From: Tachypleus tridentatus
Lineage: Eukaryota > Arthropoda > Merostomata > Xiphosura > Limulidae
Assembly: GCF_004210375.1 (NCBI RefSeq)
Contig: NC_134833.1
Location: forward strand, 17,663,396 to 17,727,395
Direction: 5' to 3'
Length of the DNA stretch: 64,000 nt
Shown here: positions 1 through 11,265 of the stretch, piece by piece
How positions within the stretch are numbered: position 1 is the stretch's first letter
How the letters are laid out: every line of letters begins with the position of its first letter
Notes under the pieces: model-generated
Seen by the model: only the letters and a program-made list of their open reading frames with translations
Database searches by the model: none
Told to the model about the DNA's origin: nothing
Made by a program: the position numbers and the translations under genes

Positions 1-876
1 GTGTCTTTTGTTACAAGGTTTCTTGACATCGTCACCCAGAACCCTGAAAGTAGTAATATATATATATATATATAAAGTAAAGTAATGGTAATGTCTTTCG
101 TTACAAGGTTTCTTGACATCGTCACCCAGAACCCTGAAAGTAGTAATATATATATATATATATATAAAGTAAATTAATGGTAGTGTCTTTCGTTACAAGG
201 TTTCTTGACATCGTCACCCAGAACCCTGAAAGTAGTAATATATATATATATATATATAAAGTAAATTAATGGTAGTGTCTTTCGTTACAAGGTTTCTTGA
301 CATCGTCACCCAGAACCCTGAAAGTAGTAATATATATATATATATATATAAAGTAAATTAATGGTAGTGTCTTTCGTTACAAGGTTTCTTGACATCGTCA
401 CCCAGAACCCTGAAAGTAGTAATATATATATATATATATATATAAAGTAATGGTAGTGTCTTTTGTTACAAGGTTTCTTGACATCGTCACCCAGAACCCT
501 GAAAGTAGTAATATATATATATATATATATATATAAAGTAAAGTAATGGTAGTGTCTTTTGTTACAAGGTTTCTTGACATCGTCACCCAGAACCCTGAAA
601 GTAGTAATATATATATATATATATATAAAGTAAAGTAATGGTAGTGTCTTTTGTTACAAGGTTTCTTGACATCGTCACCCAGAACCCTGAAAGTAGTAAT
701 ATATATATATATATATAAAGTAAAGTAATGGTAGTGTCTTTTGTTACAAGGTTTCTTGACATCGTCACCCAGAACCCTGAAAGTAGTAATATATATATAT
801 ATATATAAAGTAAAGTAATGGTAGTGTCTTTTGTTACAAGGTTTCTTGACATCGTCACCCAGAACCCTGAAAGTAG

Positions 877-911
<35 letters not shown>

Positions 912-1345
912 AATGGTAGTGTCTTTTGTTACAAGGTTTCTTGACATCGTCACCCAGAACCCTGAAAGTAGTAATATATATATATATATAAAGTAAAGTA
1001 ATGGTAGTGTCTTTTGTTACAAGGTTTCTTGACATCGTCACCCATAACCCTAAAAGTAGTAATATATATACATATAAAGTAAATTAATGGTAGTGTCTTT
1101 TGTTACAAGGTTTCTTGACATCGTCACCCAGAACCCTGAAAGTAGTAATATATATATATATAAAGTAAATTAATGGTAGTGTCTTTCGTTACAAGGTTTC
1201 TTGACATCGTCACCCAGAACCCTGAAAGTAGTAATATATATATATATAAAGTAAAGGAATGGTAATGTCTTTTGTTACAAGGTTTCTTGACATCGTCACC
1301 CAGAACCCTGAAAGTAGTAATATATATGTAACGTAAAGTAATGGT
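1..1345. repeat. Minisatellite of about 90 bp, 15 copies, with an embedded (TA)n
   Basis: The core 'cttgacatcgtcaccc' recurs 15 times at 80-100 bp spacing (near 21, 111, 201, 293, 385, 478, 571, and so on to 1281). Each unit has a nearly invariant half of about 60 bp and a (TA)n tract of variable length followed by 'aaagtaaa'. The TA tract shrinks in the last copies and is almost gone in the final one (1321-1328). The array runs off the left edge of the window. Minus-strand frames open across several units, with runs of Tyr-Ile from the TA tract, are a by-product and not a gene. Confidence 0.95.
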
Positions 1346-1358
1346 AGTGACTTTAGTA

Positions 1359-1466
1359 GTTGTTGTTAACTACAAAGTTACACAATAAGCTATCTGTGAT
1401 ATACCTACCCCAGGTATCGAAACCATATTTTTTGCCGTCATGAGCCTGCAGATTTACCACTGAACT
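1359..1466 (-). mobile_element. Short tRNA-derived SINE (family B), degenerate
   Basis: Read on the minus strand this has the order shared by the other family B copies: 'cggtaaatctgcaggctca', then a B-box-like 'ggtttcgatacctgg', then 'atcacagatagcttattgtg', then an 'aactttgtagttaacaac' tail. It starts directly after the minisatellite. It is diverged and no target-site duplication is clear. Confidence 0.6.
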
Positions 1467-2082
1467 TTCTTCTCTCTTGTCTGCACCAACCGTCTCTAAT
1501 TTAGAAGTGATAGCTGCTAAAATTAGAGGGGGCATGTGCAGACGCCCATCGAGTAGCTTTGACCAAAATTCAGCAGAGGCAGCAGAGTCCTCTATGGGTA
1601 CTGGATGTAGTTATAAGAACACTTTGAATGTATGCATTAATCAATGTTTATATAATTAAAACTATTACGGTAAAACTAATAACAAAAAGGCCTGTGTCTT
1701 TGTAATTCATCTGAAACATATCGAAATAACAAGTAAGTTTAGACCTGACACAGAACTCAAAAACATGGAATTTGATTTGGAGAAGTTCTGTATTTAAACT
1801 TACGACAACAATAAATAGCTTATTCAACAGTGAAAAATGGCTGTGTTTTGATCTATTTATTACAAAACCAAAACATTAATTCTGGTAATGGTTTCTGTCA
1901 CGCACAAAATCGATATTACCCTTGCTATATACTGAACGGTATGACCGTGAAAGATCATATTAACAAATCTGTTTTTTGTTTGTTTTCTTTTGAAGTTGTT
2001 TTTTCATTAAGAGATTGAGCTAAAACAGGGTAAGAAGATATTGGAGTAGTCACGTCAGTTATTATTACACGACACTTGTCTT
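1467..2082. other. No gene recognised
   Basis: This is AT-rich unique-looking DNA. At 1497-1590 there are scraps resembling the 3' half of the long SINE family ('ctaatttag.agtg', 'cgagtagctttg'), too broken to annotate separately. The open frames at 1477-1659 and 1830-2018 are about 60 codons long, low in complexity and resemble nothing I know. Confidence 0.6.
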
Positions 2083-2094
2083 TAGAATATGTGT

Positions 2095-2359
2095 TTGCTT
2101 GTTTGTTTTGAAATTCGCACAAAGCTACTCGAGGGCTATCTTTGCTAGCCGTCCCTAATTTAGCAGTGTAAGACTAGAGGGAAGGCAGCTAGTCATCACC
2201 ACCCACCGCCAACTCTTGGGCTACTCTTTTACCAACGAATAGTGGGATTGTAACGCCCCCACGGCTGGGAAGGTGAGCATGTATGGCGCGACCGGGATGC
2301 AAACCCGCGATCCTCAGATTACGAGTCGCACGCCTTAACACGCTTGGCCATGCCGGGCC
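2095..2359 (-). mobile_element. Long tRNA-derived SINE (family A), full length, with TSD
   Basis: On the minus strand it starts 'ggcccggcatggccaagcg' (A-box-like), then a B-box-like 'gggtttgcatcccgg', then the conserved body: 'gggggcgttacaa', 'cccactattcgttggtaaaa', 'gggtggtgatgactagctgc', 'agggacggctagc' and a tail of 'aaacaaacaagc'. The 12-bp sequence 'tagaatatgtgt' occurs at 2083-2094 and again at 2360-2371. This is a perfect target-site duplication that fixes both ends. The body lacks a stretch of about 12 bp between the 'gggattg' and 'taacgccc' motifs that other copies carry. Confidence 0.92.
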
Positions 2360-2662
2360 TAGAATATGTGTACATCGGGAAAGTCACCCAGAAAGCTGAA
2401 TTCAATGTTCACTCGATGAGCCAATGGTGAAGAGAAACAGCAGTGAATTTGCACGATCGTAGATACAGGCGTGAAATTCCCACAGTTGCGTTGCAGATAG
2501 GGCGTTGTTGAAAAATACAAAGTACATATTGAATTTTCTGTGGTTAAATTGAATTAGGTGAGTACATTTATAAACATGTATATATAGGGCGATATAGTAA
2601 AATCAAATATCAAAAGCAAACTTTATTATCCAATGCACAAATTACTTTTTGTAAAGTAAAGA

Positions 2663-2763
2663 GATACATAATGCGCTATCCGTGATCTTCCCACAGAGGG
2701 TATTGAAGCCCGATTTTTAGCTTTATAAGGCCTCAGACTTATCGCTGAACCACCGCGAGACAG
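2663..2763 (-). mobile_element. Short tRNA-derived SINE (family B)
   Basis: On the minus strand it reads 'ggttcagcgataagtctgag', then the B-box-like 'cgggcttcaataccctct', then 'atcacggatagcgcattatg'. This is the same layout as the other family B copies. The tail is short and no clear target-site duplication was found. Confidence 0.65.
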
Positions 2764-2799
2764 TGTATTCATCTCTCATGGAGATTGAACATTGTACCG

Positions 2800-2921
2800 A
2801 TCAGTGTAAGTAGCCTCCTCTACGGACTTACAACGCTAGAAACTGGATTTTTATATCTGAGGTGGGCATAAAACATTGTATAGGTTTGTGTTTAACTTCA
2901 AACAATCAATCAATCATCAGA
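2800..2921 (+). mobile_element. Short tRNA-derived SINE (family B)
   Basis: It contains 'ctacggacttacaacgctag' followed by 'aaactggatttttatatctg', 'aggtgggcataaaacattgt' and a tail of (caat)n. This is one of the better preserved heads of the short family. It lies close to another family B copy in the opposite orientation. Confidence 0.65.
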
Positions 2922-3897
2922 AGTGCATTATTTTTCTTTCTTTTTTTTTACTTGCGTTTAGCGGAAGTGTTCTTTCAGGTTAACCAGCTTTCGAGCTAGA
3001 TTTTTACAGAACTAAAATGTACACCAAGCTATAATTCACACGTAACTACAAATAAGAGCATTATCCATCACTGACATCTGTGGCTGGACTGATGAAAGCT
3101 GGTACAGTTCGAAACTTACAGTTCTCGGCTGATCGCGTAGGGCACGAGATTTGGGATCTTCTTCGAATAAATGCATTTAAAACATTTTGAAGTTGCCAAT
3201 CAGCGCCTCGAATCATTTCGAATTTTCTTGACAAGGAATTTTGATTTATCAATCAACGTGCAGCCAGTTTACCAAGTGAAAGTAATGAATATAGAATTCG
3301 CATTGAAAAGTACTGTGCTAAGTGTAATTTAATAACAGAAGTTCGATCTAACAAAAATGAAGTACAATCAAGCCTCTTCATAAAAGTACCCTTAACTTCT
3401 GACCTAAGTAAGCAAGGACTTGAACTAAAACTAATCTTGCAAATAATGTAGCTAATACTGGTCTAACTGCGAATGCGCAGTGAAATAACATAAAAAGTTA
3501 ATAATGTTTAGGGTGTAGGTGGAGATTTACATATTATTACGCGCCACCCTCAAATCAACTTTGCTGTTTGTAACCGATATTTATGAAAATAAGTGAATTT
3601 CGAAGGCAAATGTTCAACGTTTGGTTTACTCATTCTCGTTCGAGCTGTTTTTTATCCTTACTAAAGTAACAAAATCACAAATCTATACAATAAATATTTA
3701 TACTGTGCCAGTCAAAGTTTCAAACATTGGACGACACTCGCAAGTTCAGTATCCAGTAAGTGTTTTTATAAATACTTAAAAGGGGCTTTTGTTCACGTGA
3801 AAAACGTGACAGTGGCTTCCAAATGAAGTGACTCGACGCATTCCGTGTGTGAATTGCAACGGACTGTTCTGCTCAGTTCCACTACGGTACATAATAA
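2922..3897. other. No gene recognised
   Basis: Unique-looking AT-rich sequence. I see no exon with flanking splice sites, no tRNA and no transposase-like frame. The 63-codon minus-strand frame at 3061-3252 resembles nothing I recognise. Confidence 0.6.
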
Positions 3898-4172
3898 TGT
3901 TTGTTTGTTTTAATTTTGCGCAAAGATATACGAGAGCTATCTGCGTTAGCTGTTCTAATTTATCAGTGTAAGATTAGAGCGAAGGCAGCTAGTCATCACC
4001 ACCCACCGCCAATTCTTGGGCTACTCTTTTACCAACGAATAGTGGGATTGACCGTGACATTATAACGCCCTCACGGCTGAAAGAGCGAGCATGTTTGACG
4101 TGACGGGGATGCGAACCCGAGATCCTCGGATTACGAGTGTAGCAACTTAACCATTTTGGGCCATGTCGAGCC
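3898..4172 (-). mobile_element. Long tRNA-derived SINE (family A)
   Basis: Nearly full length on the minus strand. The head carries the B-box-like 'gggttcgcatccccg'. It is followed by 'catgctcgctctttcagccg', 'gggcgttataatgtcacggt', 'caatcccactattcgttggt', 'ggcggtgggtggtgatgact' and a tail of 'aaaacaaacaaac'. The head is mutated (for example 'aaaatggttaagttgctaca'), so it is older than the copy at 14192. No target-site duplication was found. Confidence 0.88.
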
Positions 4173-4280
4173 ACGTTTATAGATCTTCAAATAAGTTCGA
4201 ACGAGAGAAGTTTACTTCAGAGTAAACTTACCCAAAAATAAACAAGGAAAAAAAAACGATAAAATAAGACCAGTTGTTAA

Positions 4281-4380
4281 ACAAAAAGTTGTCACACAAA
4301 CAACTATCCGTGTTCTGTTTACTAGGGTTATCAAACCCAGATTTATGGCTTTTCAAACCCTAACCTAATGGGCTGAGTAA
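4281..4380 (-). mobile_element. Short tRNA-derived SINE (family B), degenerate
   Basis: On the minus strand it shows 'agccataaatctgggtttg' then 'ataaccctagtaaacagaac' and 'acggatagttgtttgtgtga'. This matches the family B order, but with many changes. Confidence 0.5.
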
Positions 4381-4440
4381 TCGACAGGAGAGACACCTGA
4401 GTATAGTTTCTCTAATAGAAATGAAAATATATATATATAT

Positions 4441-4580
4441 ATTGTTCTGATATGGAAACACTATCATACAGTTTCTAGAACTATGTTTTGATATAGAAAC
4501 ACTATCATACTGTTTTAGGACTATTGTTCTGATATGGAAACACTATCATACTGTTTTTATGACTATTGTTTTGATAAAAT
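4441..4580. repeat. Tandem repeat, 41-bp unit, about 3.3 copies
   Basis: The motif 'gatatggaaacactatcata' (with 'tatag' in one copy) begins near 4448, 4489, 4530, with a partial copy near 4571, giving a period of 41-42 bp. A short (AT)n at 4428-4442 precedes it. Confidence 0.85.
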
Positions 4581-4740
4581 CTCAAACAGCGCAACGTTAA
4601 TATCACTGCCATCCATACCGTTCTGTTATCATGGGTTTTGTAGGGTTTTTTAAACGAAAACCAACTTTTGATTAAAGTCGTTTCTTCTTTCATTATCGTG
4701 ACGTGAGGGCCTTAAAAATATATATATTCTTTATTCCTTA

Positions 4741-7700
4741 GATGTTTCTCATATTCTGAAAACTTAAATAATGAAGAACGTTTAATAATTTGTCTCTCTT
4801 TTAAAAACTCAAATAATGAAAAACGTTTAATAATTTGTCTCTCTTTTAAAAACTCAAATAATGAAGAACGTTTAATAATGTGTCTCTCTTTTAAAAACTC
4901 AAATAATGAAGAACGTTTAATAATGTGTCTCTCTTTTAAAAATTTAAATAATGAAGAACGTTTAATAATGTGTCTCTCTTTTAATAACTTAAATAATGAA
5001 GAACGTTTAATAATGTGTCTCTCTTTTAAAAACTCAAATAATGAAGAATGTTTAATAATGTGTCTCGCTTTTAAAAACTAAAATAATGAAGAACGTTTAA
5101 TAATGTGTGTCTCTTTTAAAAACTCAAATAATGAAGAACGTTTAATAATGTCTCTCTTTTAAAAACTCAAATAATGAAGAACGTTTAATAATGTGTGTCT
5201 CTTTTAAAAACTCAAATAATGAAGAACGTTTAATAATGTCTCTCTTTTAAAAACTCAAATAATGAAGAACGTTTAATAATGTGTGTCTCTTTTAAAAACT
5301 TAAATAATGAAGACCGTTTAATAACGTGTCTCTCTTTTAAAAACCTGAATAATGAAGAACGTTTAATAATGTGTGTCTCTTTTAAAAATTCAAATAATGA
5401 AGAACGTTTAATAATGTGTGTCTCTTTTAAAAACTGAAATAATGAAGAGAGTTTAATAATGTGTCTCTCTTTTAAAAACTCAAATAATGAAGAACGTTTA
5501 ATAATTTGTCTCTCTTTTAAAAACGTAAATAATGAAGAACGTTTAATAATGTGTCTCTCTTTTAAAAACCTAAATAATGAAGAAGATTTAATAACGTGTC
5601 TCTCTTTTAAAAACCTAAATAATGAAGAACGTTTAATGATGTGTCTCTCTTTCAGAAACTCAAATAATGAAGAACGTTTAATAATGTATCTCTTTTAAAA
5701 ACTCAAATAATGAAGAACATTTAATAATGTGTCTCTCTTTTAAAAACCTAAATAATGAAGAACATTTAATAATGTGTGTCTCTTTAAAAATCTCAAATAA
5801 TGAACATTTAATAATGTGTCTTTTTTAAAATCTCAAATAATGAAGAATGTTTAATAATGTGTGTCTCTTTTAAAAACTTAAATAATGAAGAACGTTTAAT
5901 AATGTGTCTCTCTTTTAAAAACTTAAATAATGAAGAACATTTAATAATGTATCTCTTTTAAAATCTCAAATAATCAAGAACATTTAATAATGTGTCTCTT
6001 TTAAAATCTCAAATAATGAAGAACATTTAATAATGTGTCTCTTTTAAAAACTCAAATAATGAAGAACGTTTAATAATTTGTCTCTCTTTTAAAAACGTAA
6101 ATAATGAAGAACGTTTAATAATGTGTGTCTCTTTTAAAAATTCAAATAATGAAGAATATTTAATAACGTGTCTCTCTTTTAAAAACCTAAATAATGAAGA
6201 ATATTTAATAATGTGTCTCTCTTTTAAAAACCTAAATAATGAAGAACGTTTAATAATGTGTCTCTTTTAAAATCTCAAATAATGAAGAACGTTTAATAAT
6301 GTATCTCTTTTAAAAACTCAAATAATGAAGAACATTTAATAATGTGTCTCTCTTTTAAAAACCTAAATAATGAAGAACATTTAATAATGTGTCTCTTTTA
6401 AAAACTCAAATAATGAAGAACATTTAATAATGTGTCTCTTTTAAAATCTCAAATAATGAAGAACATTTAACAATGTGTCTCTCTTTTAAAATCTCAAATA
6501 ATGAAGAACATTTAATAATGTGTCTCTTTTAAAATCTCAAATAATGAAGAACGTTTAATAATGTGTGTCTCTTTTAAAAACTTAAATAATGAAGAACGTT
6601 TAATAATGTGTCTCTCTTTCAGAAACTCAAATAATGAAAAACGTTTGATAATGTGTCTCAGTTTTAAAAATTTAAATAATGAAGAACGTTTAATAATGTG
6701 TGTCTCTTTTAAAAACTTAAATAATGAAGAACGTTTAATAATGTGTCTCTCTTTTAAAAACGTAAATAATGAAGAACGTTTAATAATGTGTGTCTCATTT
6801 AAAAACCTAAATAATGAAGAGCATTTACTAATGTGTCTCTCTTTTAAAAACCTAAATAATAAAGAACGTTTAATAATGTGTCTCTCTTTCAGAAACTCAA
6901 ATAATAAAGAAGTTTAATAATGTGTCTCTCTTTCAGAAACTCAAATAATGAAGAACGTTTAATAATGTATCTCTCTTTTAAAAACCTAAATAATGAAGAA
7001 CATTTAATAATGTGTCTCTTTTAAAAACTCAAATAATGAAGAACATTTAATAATGTGTCTCTTTTAAAATCTCAAATAATGAAGAACATTTAACAATGTG
7101 TCTCTCTTTTAAAATCTCAAATAATGAAGAACATTTAATAATGTGTCTCTTTTAAAATCTCAAATAATGAAGAACGTTTAATAATGTGTGTCTCTTTTAA
7201 AAACTTAAATAATGAAGAACGTTTAATAATGTGTCTCTCTTTCAGAAACTCAAATAATGAAAAACGTTTGATAATGTGTCTCAGTTTTAAAAATTTAAAT
7301 AATGAAGAACGTTTAATAATGTGTGTCTCTTTTAAAAACTTAAATAATGAAGAACGTTTAATAATGTGTCTCTCTTTTAAAAACGTAAATAATGAAGAAC
7401 GTTTAATAATGTGTGTCTCATTTAAAAACCTAAATAATGAAGAGCATTTACTAATGTGTCTCTCTTTTAAAAACCTAAATAATAAAGAACGTTTAATAAT
7501 GTGTCTCTCTTTCAGAAACTCAAATAATAAAGAAGTTTAATAATGTGTCTCTCTTTCAGAAACTCAAATAATGAAGAACGTTTAATAATGTATCTCTTTT
7601 AAAAACTCAAATAATGAAGAACATTTAATAATGTGTCTCTCCTTTAAAAACCTAAATAATGAAGAACATTTAATAATGTGTCTCTTTAAAAACTCAAATA

Positions 7701-9542
7701 ATGAAGAACGTTTAATAATGTGTGTCTCGTTTAAAAACTTAAATAATGAAGAACGTTTAATGATGTGTGTCTCTTTTAAAAACTCAAATAATGAAGAACG
7801 TTTAATAATGTATCTCTCTTTTAAAAACCTAAATAATGAAGAACATTTAATAATGTGTCTCTTTTAAAAACTCAAATAATGAAGAACATTTAATAATGTG
7901 TCTCTTTTAAAATCTCAAATAATGAAGAACATTTAACAATGTGTCTCTCTTTTAAAATCTCAAATAATGAAGAACATTTAATAATGTGTCTCTTTTAAAA
8001 TCTCAAATAATGAAGAACGTTTAATAATGTGTGTCTCTTTTAAAAACTTAAATAATGAAGAACGTTTAATAATGTGTCTCTCTTTCAGAAACTCAAATAA
8101 TGAAAAACGTTTGATAATGTGTCTCAGTTTTAAAAATTTAAATAATGAAGAACGTTTAATAATGTGTGTCTCTTTTAAAAACTTAAATAATGAAGAACGT
8201 TTAATAATGTGTCTCTCTTTTAAAAACGTAAATAATGAAGAACGTTTAATAATGTGTGTCTCATTTAAAAACCTAAATAATGAAGAGCATTTACTAATGT
8301 GTCTCTCTTTTAAAAACCTAAATAATAAAGAACGTTTAATAATGTGTCTCTCTTTCAGAAACTCAAATAATAAAGAAGTTTAATAATGTGTCTCTCTTTC
8401 AGAAACTCAAATAATGAAGAACGTTTAATAATGTATCTCTTTTAAAAACTCAAATAATGAAGAACATTTAATAATGTGTCTCTCCTTTAAAAACCTAAAT
8501 AATGAAGAACATTTAATAATGTGTCTCTTTAAAAACTCAAATAATGAAGAACGTTTAATAATGTGTGTCTCGTTTAAAAACTTAAATAATGAAGAACGTT
8601 TAATGATGTGTGTCTCTTTTAAAAACTCAAATAATGAAGAACGTTTAATAATGTGTGTCTCTTTTAAAAACTTAAATAATGAAGAACGTTTAATAATGTG
8701 TCTCTCTTTTAATAACTTAAATAATGAAGAACGTTTAATAATGTGTCTCTCTTTCAGAAACTCAAATAATGAAGAACGTTTGATAATGTGTCTCTGTTTT
8801 AAAAACTTAAATAATGAAGAACGTTTAATAATGTGTCTCTCTTTTAAAAACTTAAATAATGAAGAACGTTTAATAATGTGTCTCTCTTTTAAAAACTTAA
8901 ATCATGAAGAACGTTTAATAATGTGTGTCTCTTTTAAAAATTCAAATAATGAAGAATATTTAATAACGTGTCTCTCTTTTAAAAACCTAAATAATGAAGA
9001 ATATTTAATAATGTGTCTCTCTTTTAAAAACCTAAATAATGAAGAACATTTAATAATGTGTCTCTTTTAAAATCTCAAATAATGAAGAACATTTATTAAT
9101 GTGTTTCTCTTTTAAAAACTTAAATAATGAAGAACGTTTAATAATGTGTCTCTCTTTTAAAAACTTAAATAATGAAGAACGTTTAATAATGTGTGTCTCT
9201 TTTAAAAACTTAAATAATGAAGAACGTTTAATAATGTGTGTCTCTTTTAAAAACTCAAATAATGAAGAACGTTTAATAATGTGTGTCTCTTTTAAAAACT
9301 TAAATAATGAAGAAAGTTTAATAATGTGTGTCTCTTTTACAAACCAATATAATGAAGAACGTTTAATAATATGTCTCTATTTTAACTCAAATAATGATGA
9401 ACGTTTAATAATGTGTGTCTCTTTTAAAAACTTACATAATGAAGAAAGTTTAATAATGTGTGTCTCTTTTACAAACCAATATAATGAAGAACGTTTAATA
9501 ATGTGTCTCTATTTTAACTCAAATAATGATGAACGTTTAATA
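4741..9542. repeat. Large minisatellite, 45-bp unit, roughly 105-110 copies
   Basis: The unit is 'aataatgaagaacgtttaat' + 'aatgtgtctctcttttaaaa' + 'actca', 45 bp. Shortened variants (42-44 bp) lack 'tc', 'tct' or one A. Diagnostic variants include 'ctctctttcagaaactc', 'cattt' for 'cgttt', and 'aaaatctc'. In frame the unit reads as a 15-residue Met-Cys-Leu-Ser-Phe-Lys-Asn repeat. That frame is broken every few copies by the non-triplet variants, and no array-wide frame exists. I read it as non-coding. The last units (9340-9542) are more diverged ('acaaaccaatat', 'gatgaacg'). Confidence 0.96.
6345..8643. repeat. Higher-order duplications inside the 45-bp array (623 bp and 843 bp)
   Basis: The ordered series of variant monomers at 6561-6917 recurs apparently unchanged at 7184-7540 (shift 623 bp) and 8027-8383 (shift 843 bp). 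The flanks share the same shifts: the rare 'catttaacaatg' unit occurs in each, and the run after 7631 recurs after 8474. Since each block keeps its order of rare variants, these are recent multi-monomer duplications and not independent monomer expansion. Confidence 0.9.
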
Positions 9543-9900
9543 TAATTAAGAAAATGAGAGACGTTATTGAATATTGTTGATGACTTATGAGTCGAAATAG
9601 AGTTTCGATACCTGCCGTGAGGAAAGTAATAAGAAATATATGAAAAAGGTGGACGATATCAAAATTATCAGGTTGAAACATTGTCCTTTCGTTTTTCCCC
9701 AAATCTGGTGTGACAGCTTCCGGTGAGACTGTTCGTAATCCTTTGTCTGCATGTATTCAAATGTCTTTGTATGTACATTTACATGTAAATTTCGAAGTGT
9801 TTATGTTACCTGCAAACTGTTAGGCTTAGAATAAATTTCATTTCTCGTTTAGTTTCATTGGTTTAAGTTAAATGTATTTAAAAGTATTACATCAAGCACT
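9543..9900. other. No gene recognised
   Basis: Unique-looking sequence. A short family B-like scrap ('gagtttcgatacctgccgtg' near 9600) is the only thing I can relate to other parts of the window. Confidence 0.55.
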
Positions 9901-10157
9901 GGCCTAAAGTAGCCTAGAGCGCTCGAGTCCTAGTCTGTAGTTCGCACGGTGAAATGCTCCACTAAATAAGCTCGCTCTTCTGACCACGGGGGCGTTATAA
10001 TGTTCGATAAATCTCACTATCCGTTGGTAAAGAGTAGCCTAAGAGATGGTGATGAGTTGTGTTGAATATCCGTCTTCCCTCTAGTCTGCAGTTCTAAATT
10101 GAGGACAACTAGCGCAGATAACCCTCGAGTAGCTTTGAGCGAAGTCAAACAAATAAA
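9901..10157 (+). mobile_element. Long tRNA-derived SINE (family A), old copy
   Basis: The head is heavily mutated, but the body is clear: 'gggggcgttataatgttcga', 'ctcactatccgttggtaaag', 'agtagcctaagagatggtga', 'cttccctctagtctgcagtt' and 'accctcgagtagctttgagc', then a short 'aaacaaataaa' tail. Divergence suggests an older insertion than those at 2095 or 14192. Confidence 0.85.
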
Positions 10158-11144
10158 GTGTCAGGAACTGTGTATTCAATTCAGGGCGACAATAAAACCT
10201 AAACGTGCCTTGAGAAATCCCTAATGCATTCATTATAGGAAAATGTTGGTCTGTGTTTTTCAGGAGGAACTTACCTAATAACTCCCACGGACAATCACTG
10301 CTCGCGTCTTAGAGACGCTTTGTAAGGTTCAGTGTGGATTTGACAATGAAGAACCAATCAAGTGACATAATATGTCTCGTGGCGCTACAGTCAAAAAACA
10401 TTAGGTACGTAAATTTGGAGCAAATTAGGAAAACGCGTATGTTTTTACTGAGCGCACAAAATCACGTAACATTACACACATGTGCATCAATAGGCATGTA
10501 AAGCATCACGTGCAGGTATAATCAATTTCTTAACATCAAACAGCCGACGAAGCAGAAAATTCGTTTAAAGTTACAATTTACAAAAGAAAGAAATATGCTA
10601 CGAACCTAGAAAAGTACATTAGTTTATAATCAAGTGTCCAAACTCAGCTTTATGTTTGTAAGTTTATATTTATATGTAAACAGTCGACGTTAGAGTGGTA
10701 TGTCATATACGTGTAGTTTAACTTCACAAGAATAAGTGGATTGGTCTGATACTGACTTTGAAGACAGACACCAAACAGACGGTGTTGCATCCATTTTTAT
10801 CTTTTGGAATGCAATAGACAACTTTATAACAAACTTATAATGAAAAGCAAGTTGATTTCTACCTAATTTAACACTTTATAGTTCCAGCATGTCCAGGTGC
10901 TCCAGCGATAAGAAATTGAAATTTCGTCCAATAGTATATTAAAAAAAACAACAACACAAAAACGTAAGAAATTCATTATGCGCATGCGTATTGTTGTAAA
11001 AGGGAATAAACAGTTTTAATAATGTGATCACACGCTAAATGAGATCTGTGTTTTCCAAATAACCAATCATCACACCTGTTCGTTCAGGAACAAATAAAAG
11101 AAACTCGATAAGCGGCTCGTGTTCAACAAAACCCCCTTCAACAC
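10158..11144. other. No gene recognised
   Basis: About 1 kb of unique-looking AT-rich DNA. I see no paired splice sites around an open frame, no RNA gene and no repeat beyond short A runs (10940-10955). Confidence 0.55.
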
Positions 11145-11265
11145 TTCTGGCACAGCGGAAAGTCTAGAAGATTATAAAAGCTAAAATCCTGGTTTCGATA
11201 CCCCATGTGGGTTGAGGGCACAGTATAGATTGTCCATTGTGTAACTTTGTACTTAACTAAATTTC
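11145..11265 (+). mobile_element. Short tRNA-derived SINE (family B)
   Basis: It reads 'ctggcacagcggaaagtcta', then the B-box-like 'tggtttcgataccccatgtg', 'gggcacagtatagattgtcc', 'attgtgtaactttgtactta' and an 'actaaa' tail. Together with 13421 and 2800 it defines the layout of the short family. Confidence 0.75.

Noticed and set aside
583..1041. Minus-strand 152-codon frame with Tyr-Ile runs
   Set aside because: By-product of the 90-bp minisatellite and its TA tracts. It has no array-wide frame.
8474..9545. Plus-strand frames of 198 and 148 codons with a 15-residue Met-Cys-Leu-Ser-Phe repeat
   Set aside because: By-product of the 45-bp minisatellite. Frames stop wherever a unit is not 45 bp long.
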